Origin: JBELHJ01 sp042091495 | Lineage (GTDB): Bacteria > Bacteroidota > Bacteroidia > Flavobacteriales > Flavobacteriaceae | Direction: 5' to 3' | Length of the DNA stretch: 64,000 bases | Assembly: GCA_042091495.1 (NCBI GenBank) | Contig: JBELHJ010000007.1 | Location: forward strand, 3,670-67,669 | Shown: piece by piece, positions 32,595-41,865 of the stretch | How the letters are laid out: every line of letters starts with the position of its first letter | Numbering within the stretch: the stretch's first letter is position 1 | Notes under the pieces: generated by a model | Database searches by the model: none | Told to the model about the DNA's origin: nothing | What the model saw: only the letters and a program-made list of their open reading frames with translations | Translations under genes and position numbers: made by a program

Positions 32595-35500
32595 TAGTCC
32601 TCAAGTAATTCGTCGTTAAATTTATAATTCTTATAATTAACTTTATATAGTACACTATACATTGATGGTATAAAAATTAGTGTAATTATGGTTCCGAATA
32701 TCAAACCAATCATAATACTTACAGCCATACCTTCCCACATTTCACCGCCACTTAGGTACAATGGAATAAGACCTAATACTGTAGTAAATGTGGCCAATAA
32801 AATAGGTCTAAACCTTTGAAGGCATGCAGCAATTACGGCATCTTCTTCAGATCGTTTTAATTCATTCATTTCAATCTCCATGCGGTCAATAAGTACAATG
32901 GCATTATTAATTACTATACCTGCTAAAGAGATTACACCAAGAAAAGGCATAAATCCAAAAGGCTCTTGAAAAATAAGTAAACCAATTACCACACCAATAA
33001 TTGCAAGAGGTATTGTTAAAACTACCATACTCATTTTTCTGATAGAGTTAAATTGAATTATAAGTAATAAAATTATAATAAAACCAGATAAAGGAAGATA
33101 TTTAATAACCGCACCCATATTATCTGCAGTGTTTTTAGAATCACCGCCGTATTCATAAGTGTAATCTTCAGGCCAACTTTCCATTTGCTCGTTTAACCAA
33201 GGGGTCATAGCTTTGGTAATCTGAGATGCATTACCCTCTTCATTAAGCTCGCTTGAAACATTAATTGTTCTTATAATATTATAACGTTTAATAGTTGCAT
33301 ATTGCCAAGTAGGAACGATGCTTGCAACTTGCAGTAAAGGCACGCTTTTTCCTGTAGATTGTGCGTAGACATTAAGAGTTTCTATGCTTTCAAGAGTTTG
33401 TTGTTCGCTTTTATCATTTCTTAAAAGAATGGGTATAGATTTGTCATCTTCACGGTATTCTCCAGTTTTAAAACCATCTAAAACTGTTTGAAGCGAAACA
33501 GCTATATCTTGACTGGTAATTCCTGCAGATTTAGCTCTATTTTGATCAATATCTATTATAAACTTCTTACTCTTTGGACCCCAATCATCTTTAACATTTT
33601 TTGTCCCTTTTAATGCAGTAAGTTTGGTTTTAACTTGTTCTGAAATTTCTGATAGAATATCAGGGTTATCACCTGAAACTTTAATTTCTATAGGTGTTCC
33701 ACCACCACCAGAGGCTAATGCACCTACTTTTATATCAGCATTTGGGAAAGTATTAAAACAAAACTTATCTATTTTGTTAATCATAAGGTTATTAAATTCA
33801 GCACTTGAGGTGTTAACTAATATGTGTGCATAATTAGAATTTGCTTCATCTTGAGTGTAGCCTTGGTCATAGGATTCAGGGCCTTTTCCTATATATGATG
33901 ACCAGTCTAAAATCCCAACAAATCTATTTTCATTAACAACCAAAGAATCTGATATATATGTTTCAATGTCACGTACTAACTTTTCAGTACTTTCAATTCT
34001 ATTTCCTTCTGGAAGATTTATATCAATAGTTATAAGGTTTCTGTCACTATCCGGGAAAAATACAAAAGCTACTTTAGTAAAACCATAAAGTGAAGCAATG
34101 AACAAAATAAATATCCCTATAATTACTTTAACTTTATTGGTTAAGGCCAGTAAAATATAATTTTTGTAAACACCTTTTAGTTGCTTAATAATACGGTCAA
34201 TAATACTTGGTTTTTTGTCTGTTTTGAGTTCCATTTTTAAGAACATAAAACAAAATAAAGTAATTACAGTAAGTGCAATTATCCAAGAGGACAACAAAGC
34301 CATGGAAATCACAACGAATATAGGTCCCACAATATCACCCATTGTTGATTCTGCTAAGTAAAAAGATAAAAACGCAGCAGAAGTAGTTAATGTAGAAATT
34401 AATAAGGGAGTAAATAATTCACTACACGCGTCTATAGCTGCTTTCTTTTTTTCTTCACCTTGCTCAAGTTTTACCATAATGGTTTCTGCAACAACAATTG
34501 CATTGTCTACCATCATTCCTAGCGCCATAATTAATGCAGCAAGTGTTACTTGGTTAAGACCCATATTAATAACGCCCATGAGCATTAAAGTCATAATTAC
34601 AACAATAGGAATTAAACTTGCAATAATACTTCCTGATCGCAATCCAAGAAACACTAACATAACAATAAGAACAATGCTTACAGACTGCAATAGATTAATT
34701 ACAAAATCATTGATTTTATTATCAATATAACTATCCATAGACGATAGTCTTGAAAGTTCCAATCCCACAGGTAATTTTGTTATCCATTTATCGGTCACAC
34801 GATTTACTTCATCACCCAATGCAATGATATTTGACCCTTCTGTTAGATTAACATGAATAGAAATAGCATTTCTACCATTAACTTTCACAATTTGTGAAGC
34901 TGGTGTGATGTATCCTTTTCTAATGGAAGTGATGTCTTGAAGTTGTAACAATTGGGTGCCATTTTGCCCTACGGGAATTAGCATTTGTTTAATGTCTTGT
35001 ATAGCATTAAAATTTCCAGTTGGTTCGAGAATTATACGTTCATCATCGACATTGATTTGTCCACCAGAACTCAAAATATTAGTAGATGAAATTATGTTTT
35101 GAAGTTTATTTGAACTTAAGTTGTATTCTTTTAGTCTAGAATTATCAAACTCAATAAAAACCCTTTCGTCTTGTACTCCACCTAGCTCCACTTTCGCAGC
35201 TTGAGGTAATTTTATAAGTTCATCTTTTATATCATCAGCAAACTCTTTCATTTCAGCATATGAATGGCCATCGGAAGTAAGTCCAATTACAATGCCATAA
35301 ACATCTCCAATACCATCATCTTTTAAATCGGGTTTTACACCAGAGGGAAGCCCTTCAATATCTTCTAATTTTCTTCTTAATCGATCCCAAACAGATTGCA
35401 GTTTTTCAGGTTTAACTTGGTCTTTTAAAGTAACTGTCACTACAGATAGACCTGTTCTTGAATTACTACTTACTTCATCCAGTTCAGGAAGTTCTTGAGA

Positions 35501-35710
35501 TACCTTTTCAACTTTATCAGTGACCAATTGTTCAACACGTTCAGGACTTGCGCCCGGGAAAACAGAGACAATTGTTGCAACGCGCACAGTATATGGAGGC
35601 ATACTATCTCTTGGAAGTGACTGGTATAGCGTAACTCCTAAAATTATAATAGTAGTTAGGATGGTGAAAGTTATCCTGTTTTTGTTTATTGAAAATTGAG
35701 TAAGATTCAT
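32594..35710 (-). CDS. RND efflux transporter permease
   Basis: 1038 residues, full AcrB-type length, with the internal twofold repeat and twelve membrane helices. The N-terminus ISKNRITFTIL-like helix 1 leads into the porter domain (VSVFPGASPERVEQLVTDKVE). Helix 4 carries MALGMMVDNAIVVAETI, holding the proton-relay Asp. The second half has the ending IPSMYSVLYKVNYKNYKF. It would pump drugs or lipophilic compounds by proton antiport. The adaptor and TolC genes directly precede it, completing a tripartite pump. Confidence 0.92.
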   Translation of the reverse strand: MNLTQFSINKNRITFTILTTIIILGVTLYQSLPRDSMPPYTVRVATIVSVFPGASPERVEQLVTDKVEKVSQELPELDEVSSNSRTGLSVVTVTLKDQVKPEKLQSVWDRLRRKLEDIEGLPSGVKPDLKDDGIGDVYGIVIGLTSDGHSYAEMKEFADDIKDELIKLPQAAKVELGGVQDERVFIEFDNSRLKEYNLSSNKLQNIISSTNILSSGGQINVDDERIILEPTGNFNAIQDIKQMLIPVGQNGTQLLQLQDITSIRKGYITPASQIVKVNGRNAISIHVNLTEGSNIIALGDEVNRVTDKWITKLPVGLELSRLSSMDSYIDNKINDFVINLLQSVSIVLIVMLVFLGLRSGSIIASLIPIVVIMTLMLMGVINMGLNQVTLAALIMALGMMVDNAIVVAETIMVKLEQGEEKKKAAIDACSELFTPLLISTLTTSAAFLSFYLAESTMGDIVGPIFVVISMALLSSWIIALTVITLFCFMFLKMELKTDKKPSIIDRIIKQLKGVYKNYILLALTNKVKVIIGIFILFIASLYGFTKVAFVFFPDSDRNLITIDINLPEGNRIESTEKLVRDIETYISDSLVVNENRFVGILDWSSYIGKGPESYDQGYTQDEANSNYAHILVNTSSAEFNNLMINKIDKFCFNTFPNADIKVGALASGGGGTPIEIKVSGDNPDILSEISEQVKTKLTALKGTKNVKDDWGPKSKKFIIDIDQNRAKSAGITSQDIAVSLQTVLDGFKTGEYREDDKSIPILLRNDKSEQQTLESIETLNVYAQSTGKSVPLLQVASIVPTWQYATIKRYNIIRTINVSSELNEEGNASQITKAMTPWLNEQMESWPEDYTYEYGGDSKNTADNMGAVIKYLPLSGFIIILLLIIQFNSIRKMSMVVLTIPLAIIGVVIGLLIFQEPFGFMPFLGVISLAGIVINNAIVLIDRMEIEMNELKRSEEDAVIAACLQRFRPILLATFTTVLGLIPLYLSGGEMWEGMAVSIMIGLIFGTIITLIFIPSMYSVLYKVNYKNYKFNDELLED

Positions 35711-35725
35711 AATAGATTGTGTGTC

Positions 35726-36811
35726 TTATTGCAATTTAACTTTTTGCCCGTCTAAGAGTGTTTGCAAACCTGCTGTTGCAATTTTTTGTCCTTTTTCTAA
35801 TCCTGATAAGATTTCAAAACCTTGAGGAGTTAGATCACCAATTTTTACAGGTTTTTTATTAACTACTACTGAATTTTGTTCCTCTGTAATTAGAAACACA
35901 AAATTCCCATTACTGTCTTCTCCAACTGCAGTCATTGGTGCTATAAGTTTTTTAGATTTATCAATGGCATCATTAAAATGAAATGTAACATTAGCAGCCA
36001 TACCACTTTTAATTTCGTCGCCAGGATTAACTATGGTTACACGAACTGGGTAAGTAGCCGTATTTACATCTAAAGCAGGTGAGGCTTCAGTTACTTTAGC
36101 TTTAAAAGTATTTTCAATTGAGGCAAAAGAAACATCTACAAGCATACCTTCAGTAATTTTATTAATTACATTTTCGGGAATTCCAAGAGCAATTTCCATA
36201 TCAGTACCAGAGTTTAACGTTCCAACAATTTGTCCCGGACTAACATTCTCGTCTATTTCAGATTGTACAGAGGCAATAACACCATCGTTTGTAGCATAGA
36301 TGTACCCAAATCGTACTTGTTCCTTTTGAATAGAAACAGAGCGTTTGGCCGATTCAAAACTCTGCTGTGCTGTTTTGAAAGAATTTTTTGCTGCTTCAAA
36401 ATCACTTAATGATGAGCTTCCCTTTTCGTACAATAAACGAATTCGGTTATAATTTAACTTGGCAGTATTCATTTGCGATTCAGCACTATTTAGAGCTGAA
36501 ATAGAATTTTCATAATTTAAACGTGCTTGAACATTGTCAAGTTGAGCCAATAAATCTCCAGTTTTAACTTTTTGACCTAATTTCATGTCTAGAGTAGTTA
36601 TAATGCCGCTAGATCGAAAACTAAGATTGATAATTTTATCTGTTTTTGAAGTGCCAGTAAAGGTTTTATTCTGTCCAGTATTAGCGTCTTTTACAATATC
36701 AAATTTAACAGGTCTAAGTATGACTTCTTTGGTATCGTCTTTTGAACCACAAGTCCAAAGTGTTATTGAAAATAGAGTAATGCAGATGTAAGTTTTGAAA
36801 CTGTTTTTCAT
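35726..36811 (-). CDS. RND efflux periplasmic adaptor (membrane fusion protein)
   Basis: 361 residues. Lipoprotein-like N-terminus (TLWTCGSKD). Split biotinyl-lipoyl domain around MKLGQKVKTGDLLAQLD, a helical hairpin (about 95-165, NRIRLLYEKGSSSLSDFEAAK), the second lipoyl half GYIYATNDGVIASVQSEIDENVSPGQIVG, then beta-barrel and membrane-proximal domains. It links the RND permease to TolC. Spacing to the permease gene is 15 nt and to the TolC gene 12 nt. Confidence 0.92.
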   Translation of the reverse strand: MKNSFKTYICITLFSITLWTCGSKDDTKEVILRPVKFDIVKDANTGQNKTFTGTSKTDKIINLSFRSSGIITTLDMKLGQKVKTGDLLAQLDNVQARLNYENSISALNSAESQMNTAKLNYNRIRLLYEKGSSSLSDFEAAKNSFKTAQQSFESAKRSVSIQKEQVRFGYIYATNDGVIASVQSEIDENVSPGQIVGTLNSGTDMEIALGIPENVINKITEGMLVDVSFASIENTFKAKVTEASPALDVNTATYPVRVTIVNPGDEIKSGMAANVTFHFNDAIDKSKKLIAPMTAVGEDSNGNFVFLITEEQNSVVVNKKPVKIGDLTPQGFEILSGLEKGQKIATAGLQTLLDGQKVKLQ

Positions 36812-36823
36812 AAAGAGTAAGTT

Positions 36824-39160
36824 TTACTTTTGAGATTCTATATAATCCATGAAACGTTGTCTAAAGGCTTGGTTGTCTTCTTCAGAATTTAATAGGAAAA
36901 AGTAGCCTAAATAACGTTCAAGTTTTAAATTAATTATTAGGTAATTATAGACCGCGTTATTACTTGCTAATCGCGTTCTTAAATAATTGTTTTGAGCATC
37001 AAGAAGTTGAACAATATTGACAGCACCGTTGTTATATGAGGTTTGCGTTAGGTCAAGAGCTTCTCTTGCAGTGTCTTCAGATATTTTAGATAGTTCAATA
37101 TTAGAAATCTGGTTGATTAGATTTAAAACGGTTGTTCTAATATTGGTGTCTAGATTTAATTCAAAATTTTCTTTATTTATAGTTTGCTGATCTTTTTGAA
37201 TGATTGCAGTTTGTTTATTAATGTTATTTACATTGTTATTTACAAGAGGTAAAGAAATATTCAATCCTACATTATAGTTATTTTGGGGTGTTATAAGTGG
37301 ATTGTCAGCACCAGCTCCACTTCTATCGAATACGGTATTGTATTGTCCTCTTAACCCAAGTGTAGGAAGGAGTCTTCCAGTACCACTCAATTTTATAGAA
37401 CGATCAATAGCCTCAAGATTGAAGTTGATAGCTTTTAATTCTGGAGCATTAACTTTGGACTCTTCAACCAAGAAATCTATAAAAAATTCACGCAAAGCAG
37501 GATTGTCTAGAATATCTTGAATTTCCTTATAATTATATTTTTCAAATACACCTTCACTCAATTCAGCATCTTCGATATCGATCTCCAAATTAACAGGGTT
37601 ATTTACGAGTTGATTCAGTCGGTAATACCCTTCTTTTAATGCATTGTAAGCTTCTACAAGTAACTGAGTATCTTGAGCCATTTCACTCTTAAATCTTAAG
37701 AGATCTGATTTTCCAGATTGTCCAGCTTTAAAGTTTTGCTCGGCGAGTTGTAAGTTTTTCTTAGTAAGGTCAAGATTCTTAAGTTGTATATTGGCATTAG
37801 CCTTTAAAATTAAGGTGTAAAAATAACTGTAAGCTGCGTTATATATAGCGTCTAGTTGAGTGGCGTTAAAACTTTCTTCTACTGCTTTAAGTTGTTTCTT
37901 TTGGATATTGATATTAGCATTGGCTTGTTCAGAGAAAATGGTTTGATTTAAAGCAATATTTCCTGAAGTGTTGAACTCAGTGTATAAACCCATGCTGTTT
38001 TCGGCCAAATTTGGATCTGTATAGACAGTACTTGCATTGGCGGTGATATTTGGTATGTAATTACTTTTAGCTAAACTCACATTTTGATCAGCTAAATCAA
38101 TAGTTTTTTGTTCACTTGCTAAGCTTAAATTATCAGATACAATTTTATCTAAAAAAGAAATTAAATTAAATTTTTCATCATGACTAACATTGGTAAAAGA
38201 ACCGGTAAATTCTGATTGCTCAATGAGACTTAATTTAAGTGGTATTTTAACCTCATTTGCTGTATTAAAATTTATAATTGTTTTTGGTGAAAAGGTCATG
38301 AAAATTGGAAGACCTTCTAGTTTTTCTCCATTAATGTAAGATTCAATAGTTAAAGCAATACGGCGTATAAATTGTTCGTAATCATCGTCAGATTTTGTTG
38401 AAACCATGATACCATTTTCAACATCTTTTTTCCCAGTGTTTGTCAAAGAAGGGATGCCTTTTTGTTTAAAAATACTAGCTAACGACTTTACAGTTTCATC
38501 TGTTAAAAAAAACGTACCTGCCATATAAACGGCATCAATATCATCAAGCTCAGAAGCAATATTAGTATCTTCAAAGAATGGAATTATTTTGAATGAAGTA
38601 CCTAATTCATTACAAATAGGTGCAATAAGGCTGTCTATATCAACAATGTCTGAAAAAACATGATCCATTATGATTCCAACATTATCAAATGCAGTAAGTT
38701 CTTTTAAAGTTTTCAAATCATAACTGAACGAGCTTGAGCTAAATAAATAAGTAAGATTGGGAACCCCAGATTTTGCTTTAGATGTGTCATAGTGTAGGGT
38801 TTCTTTTACCATTTCTCCAAAAACAACAGTTGGCTTGTTAAAACTATTTTGTTTACTAACAACTATACTGTTTATAAGACCAATTGATAAAATAATATCA
38901 ACATCACTATTGCTAAGTTGGTTGTATTGTTGTTGAGCTAATTCTAGATTAAAATTATTAGACAAGATGGTGTCTTCAGAAAAAATAATATTGGCGTCCT
39001 CTCCAACAACACCAATAATCTCTTCCTTCAAACGATTAAGAAGCGGCATTGTCTCGTTGGTTTCTTTATCCACCAAGATACCAATTTGGTAGTTGCTTTT
39101 AGTTTGTGAAAAAGAAAAGAAATAAACAAGGAGAAATCCTAACTTTAAAAAATTTTTCAT
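36824..39160 (-). CDS. TolC family outer-membrane protein with N-terminal substrate-binding-protein-like domain
   Basis: 778 residues, about 330 longer than a normal TolC. After a signal peptide, residues 25-320 look like a type-1 periplasmic binding fold of the ABC_sub_bind kind: YQIGILVDKETNE, DVDIILSIGLINSIV, KPTVVFGEM, VGIIMDHVFSD, VYMAGTFFL and GIPSLTNTGKKDVENG. From about residue 340 two TolC repeats follow (QKTIDLADQNVSLAKSNYIPNI; LDLTQTSYNNGAVNIVQLLDAQNNYL). It is first in the efflux operon. The extra domain may sense or present substrate at the periplasmic entrance. Confidence 0.85.
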   Translation of the reverse strand: MKNFLKLGFLLVYFFSFSQTKSNYQIGILVDKETNETMPLLNRLKEEIIGVVGEDANIIFSEDTILSNNFNLELAQQQYNQLSNSDVDIILSIGLINSIVVSKQNSFNKPTVVFGEMVKETLHYDTSKAKSGVPNLTYLFSSSSFSYDLKTLKELTAFDNVGIIMDHVFSDIVDIDSLIAPICNELGTSFKIIPFFEDTNIASELDDIDAVYMAGTFFLTDETVKSLASIFKQKGIPSLTNTGKKDVENGIMVSTKSDDDYEQFIRRIALTIESYINGEKLEGLPIFMTFSPKTIINFNTANEVKIPLKLSLIEQSEFTGSFTNVSHDEKFNLISFLDKIVSDNLSLASEQKTIDLADQNVSLAKSNYIPNITANASTVYTDPNLAENSMGLYTEFNTSGNIALNQTIFSEQANANINIQKKQLKAVEESFNATQLDAIYNAAYSYFYTLILKANANIQLKNLDLTKKNLQLAEQNFKAGQSGKSDLLRFKSEMAQDTQLLVEAYNALKEGYYRLNQLVNNPVNLEIDIEDAELSEGVFEKYNYKEIQDILDNPALREFFIDFLVEESKVNAPELKAINFNLEAIDRSIKLSGTGRLLPTLGLRGQYNTVFDRSGAGADNPLITPQNNYNVGLNISLPLVNNNVNNINKQTAIIQKDQQTINKENFELNLDTNIRTTVLNLINQISNIELSKISEDTAREALDLTQTSYNNGAVNIVQLLDAQNNYLRTRLASNNAVYNYLIINLKLERYLGYFFLLNSEEDNQAFRQRFMDYIESQK

Positions 39161-39190
39161 GATTATTTTTTAATAAATAAAGCAATTTTA

Positions 39191-39222
39191 CAAATGTAAT
39201 TTAATTATTCTTCTCGACTAAA
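39191..39222 (-). promoter_or_regulatory. Promoter of the RND efflux operon
   Basis: On the minus strand TACATTTG (39198-39191) matches the -7 consensus exactly and TTTA (39222-39219) lies 20 nt upstream, one mismatch from TTTG. It is about 31 nt before the TolC-like gene ATG. Confidence 0.6.
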
Positions 39223-39298
39223 AAGAATTGTAATTTAAATATTGGAAGTGATTTAATTTTTATGATTTCATTAAAAATTATTTAGCTCAATTATACCT

Positions 39299-39306
39299 TA
39301 TCTTTG
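39299..39306 (+). promoter_or_regulatory. -7 element TATCTTTG of the msrBA-selO operon
   Basis: Perfect TAnnTTTG match. It covers the TTG at 39304, which therefore cannot be the translation start; the ATG at 39319 is 12 nt downstream, implying a very short leader. No good -33 box is seen. Confidence 0.5.
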
Positions 39307-39318
39307 TTAAAAAAAAAG

Positions 39319-39768
39319 ATGCTTACGTGGAAAAATATTATGGGATTTGTTGTAAATGGGAATCCAGAACCAGAAAACAGAGTTGAAAAATCTGAAACTT
39401 ATTGGAAATCCGTTTTAACTGATGAGGTATTTAAAATTACTAGGCATCATGGCACAGAACCTCCAAATTCTAGTTCAAGTTGTGAGGCGTTTGAATCTGC
39501 AATATATAGTTGTACATGTTGTAGTCAAGAGCTTTTTGATTCAACCATTAAATACGATTCTAAGTCTGGTTGGCCTAGTTTTACCCAGCCTATTAAAATT
39601 AATGCCATAAAGTACATTAAAGATGTCTCATTTGGAATGGTTAGGGTTGAGATACAGTGTAATAGTTGTGATGCCCATTTGGGCCATGTATTTCCAGACG
39701 GACCAGAACCAAGTGGACTTAGGTATTGTGTAAATTCGCTATCATTAAAATTAAATGCAAATGAATAA
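39319..39768 (+). CDS. msrB: Peptide-methionine (R)-S-oxide reductase
   Basis: 149 residues from the ATG at 39319, beginning MLTWKNIMGF as usual for flavobacterial MsrB. Zinc-binding Cys pairs are SCTCCSQ and CNSCDAHLGH; the catalytic Cys lies in GLRYCVNSLSL near the C-terminus. SGWPSFTQPI is the family signature. It reduces methionine-R-sulfoxide in proteins. I reject the TTG 15 nt upstream because the promoter -7 box covers it. The 3' end overlaps msrA. Confidence 0.93.
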   Translation: MLTWKNIMGFVVNGNPEPENRVEKSETYWKSVLTDEVFKITRHHGTEPPNSSSSCEAFESAIYSCTCCSQELFDSTIKYDSKSGWPSFTQPIKINAIKYIKDVSFGMVRVEIQCNSCDAHLGHVFPDGPEPSGLRYCVNSLSLKLNANE

Positions 39769-40294
39769 TTTAGATGAAATTGTAGTTGGAGGGGGTTGCT
39801 TTTGGTGTGTCGAGGCAATATTAAAAGAACTTAAAGGTGTAGAAAAAATTGAATCTGGATACTCGGGCGGTAATGCTCCAGGAAAACCTACTTACCGTGA
39901 GGTTTGTTCAGGACTTACAGGTCATGCTGAAGTTGTAAAGGTTTCTTATGATGAAACTTTAATAACGCTTCATGATTTGTTGGTGGTTTTCATGACTAGT
40001 CACGATCCTACGACTTTAAATAGGCAAGGTGGCGATATAGGTACACAGTACAGATCAGTCGTTTTTTATAAATCTAATGAGGAAAAACTAACAGCAAATA
40101 GTGTGATTAATGAATTGAAGTCTTATTATCAAGATCCTATTCTAACTGAAGTTTCTCCATTAATTAATTATTTTGAAGCAGAGGATTATCATCAGAATTA
40201 TTACGAGCAAAATAAATCACAATCTTATTGTGCAGCTGTAATCACACCAAAGCTTACAAAATTAAGAAAACTCTATGCAGACAAGTTAAAATGA
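39755..40294 (+). CDS. msrA: Peptide-methionine (S)-S-oxide reductase
   Basis: 179 residues. The active site is VVGGGCFWCVEAIL, with the catalytic Cys of GCFWC near residue 16; GYSGGNAPGKPTYREVCSGLTGHAEVV and HDPTTLNRQGGDIGTQYRSV are the other family blocks. It reduces methionine-S-sulfoxide and complements msrB. Two in-frame starts exist (39755 and 39761); both overlap the msrB 3' end. Its TGA overlaps the selO ATG (ATGA). Confidence 0.94.
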   Translation: MQMNNLDEIVVGGGCFWCVEAILKELKGVEKIESGYSGGNAPGKPTYREVCSGLTGHAEVVKVSYDETLITLHDLLVVFMTSHDPTTLNRQGGDIGTQYRSVVFYKSNEEKLTANSVINELKSYYQDPILTEVSPLINYFEAEDYHQNYYEQNKSQSYCAAVITPKLTKLRKLYADKLK

Positions 40295-41862
40295 AGTTTA
40301 ACATCTCAGATACATTCAATAAGGATTTAACAGCCGATGTTATAACATCTAATTCTAGAAGACAGGTTTTAGATGCAGCTTTTTCATTTGTAACTCCAAA
40401 AAAACCATCAGCTCCTCAACTTATTCATGTGTCTGATGTGATGGCAAAGACACTAAATATTTCAAAAAGTGAATTGTCTTCTAAATCATTTTTAAATCTT
40501 TTTTCAGGCACAGATTCCTATCCTGAAACTGCTCCATATGCCATGTGTTATGGAGGACACCAGTTTGGACAATGGGCAGGGCAACTTGGTGATGGAAGAG
40601 CTATTAATTTATTTGAACTAAAAAGTAAAAATAAGAGATGGGCATTACAATTAAAGGGAGCTGGCGAAACACCATATTCCAGATCTGCAGACGGATTGGC
40701 TGTTTTAAGATCTTCAATAAGAGAGTATTTATGTAGTGAAGCAATGTTTCATCTTGGAGTCCCATCAACTAGAGCATTATCATTATGCTTAACAGGTGAC
40801 AAGGTTTTACGTGATATTATGTACAATGGTAATTCAAAATATGAACCTGGAGCTATTGTTTGTAGAGTTGCTCCTTCTTTTGTTAGGTTTGGAAATTTTG
40901 AAATTTTTGCAGCAAGAAATGATCAAAAACAATTAAAGCAACTTACAGATTATACAATTAAACAATTTTTTAATCATTTAGGAACCCCTAAAAAGCAAAC
41001 CTATATTGCTTTTTTTGCTGAGGTTGCTCAACTTACATTGAAGATGATTATTGAATGGCAGAGGGTAGGTTTTACTCATGGGGTCATGAATACTGATAAC
41101 ATGTCTATTTTAGGATTAACTATAGATTATGGTCCTTATGGATGGTTAGAGGGTTTTGATTATAGTTGGACGCCTAATACAACAGACGCGCAACACAGAC
41201 GCTATGCATATGGCAGTCAACCTAATATGGGGTTGTGGAATTTATATCAGCTTGCAAATGCTTTATACCCTCTAGTAAATGATGCTAAACCTTTTGAGGA
41301 GATATTAGAAAAATATAAAAAATCATACGGGTTAGAATCTTTAGACATGATGCGCTCTAAACTTGGTTTGAGTAAACCTGAAGACGACGACGCCCTGTTA
41401 GTATCTCAATTAGAAGATTTATTATTAGAAGCAGAAACAGATATGACAATCTTTTTTAGAACGCTTTCAGATTTCGATTATAAGTCTTTTAAAAACTTTG
41501 ATTTAGAATTCTACCTATCCTTGTCTCTATATGATCTTTCTAAACTGAAACAAAAAACATTTATCAAAAAATGGCGTTCATGGTTTTCTAATTATTCGCA
41601 AAGACTTGCCAAAGAAGCCCTTATTTTTAATACAAAGAAGCAGCAAATGGATGCTGTTAATCCCAAGTATGTTTTAAGAAATTACATTTCGCAAATGGTT
41701 ATAGAAGCTGCTGAAAAAGAGGATTATTCTATGTTAGACGAAGTTTACAATATGATAAAAAATCCTTATGATAATCAGGAGCAGTTTAACAAGTGGTTTG
41801 CTAAACGTCCTGAATGGGCTAGACATAAAGTTGGCTGTTCAATGTTATCATGTAGCTCGTGA
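40291..41862 (+). CDS. selO: Protein adenylyltransferase SelO (YdiU family)
   Basis: 523 residues from the ATG at 40291; a longer frame upstream lies inside msrA and is rejected. Conserved blocks: GGHQFGQWAGQLGDGRA, LKGAGETPYSRSADGLAVLRSSIREYL, GVPSTRALSL, NTDNMSILGLTIDYGPYGWLE and a C-terminal CSS. This pseudokinase-fold enzyme binds ATP inverted and transfers AMP to Ser/Thr/Tyr of proteins in redox stress. The final CSS corresponds to the place of selenocysteine in the animal enzyme. Overlap with msrA indicates a methionine-oxidation/redox operon. Confidence 0.93.
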   Translation: MKFNISDTFNKDLTADVITSNSRRQVLDAAFSFVTPKKPSAPQLIHVSDVMAKTLNISKSELSSKSFLNLFSGTDSYPETAPYAMCYGGHQFGQWAGQLGDGRAINLFELKSKNKRWALQLKGAGETPYSRSADGLAVLRSSIREYLCSEAMFHLGVPSTRALSLCLTGDKVLRDIMYNGNSKYEPGAIVCRVAPSFVRFGNFEIFAARNDQKQLKQLTDYTIKQFFNHLGTPKKQTYIAFFAEVAQLTLKMIIEWQRVGFTHGVMNTDNMSILGLTIDYGPYGWLEGFDYSWTPNTTDAQHRRYAYGSQPNMGLWNLYQLANALYPLVNDAKPFEEILEKYKKSYGLESLDMMRSKLGLSKPEDDDALLVSQLEDLLLEAETDMTIFFRTLSDFDYKSFKNFDLEFYLSLSLYDLSKLKQKTFIKKWRSWFSNYSQRLAKEALIFNTKKQQMDAVNPKYVLRNYISQMVIEAAEKEDYSMLDEVYNMIKNPYDNQEQFNKWFAKRPEWARHKVGCSMLSCSS

Positions 41863-41865
41863 TTT

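Noticed and set aside
40228..40290. N-terminal extension of SelO from an upstream ATG
   Set aside because: The extension lies in the msrA coding region in another frame and does not resemble SelO; the ATG at 40291 overlapping the msrA stop fits both the family and operon.
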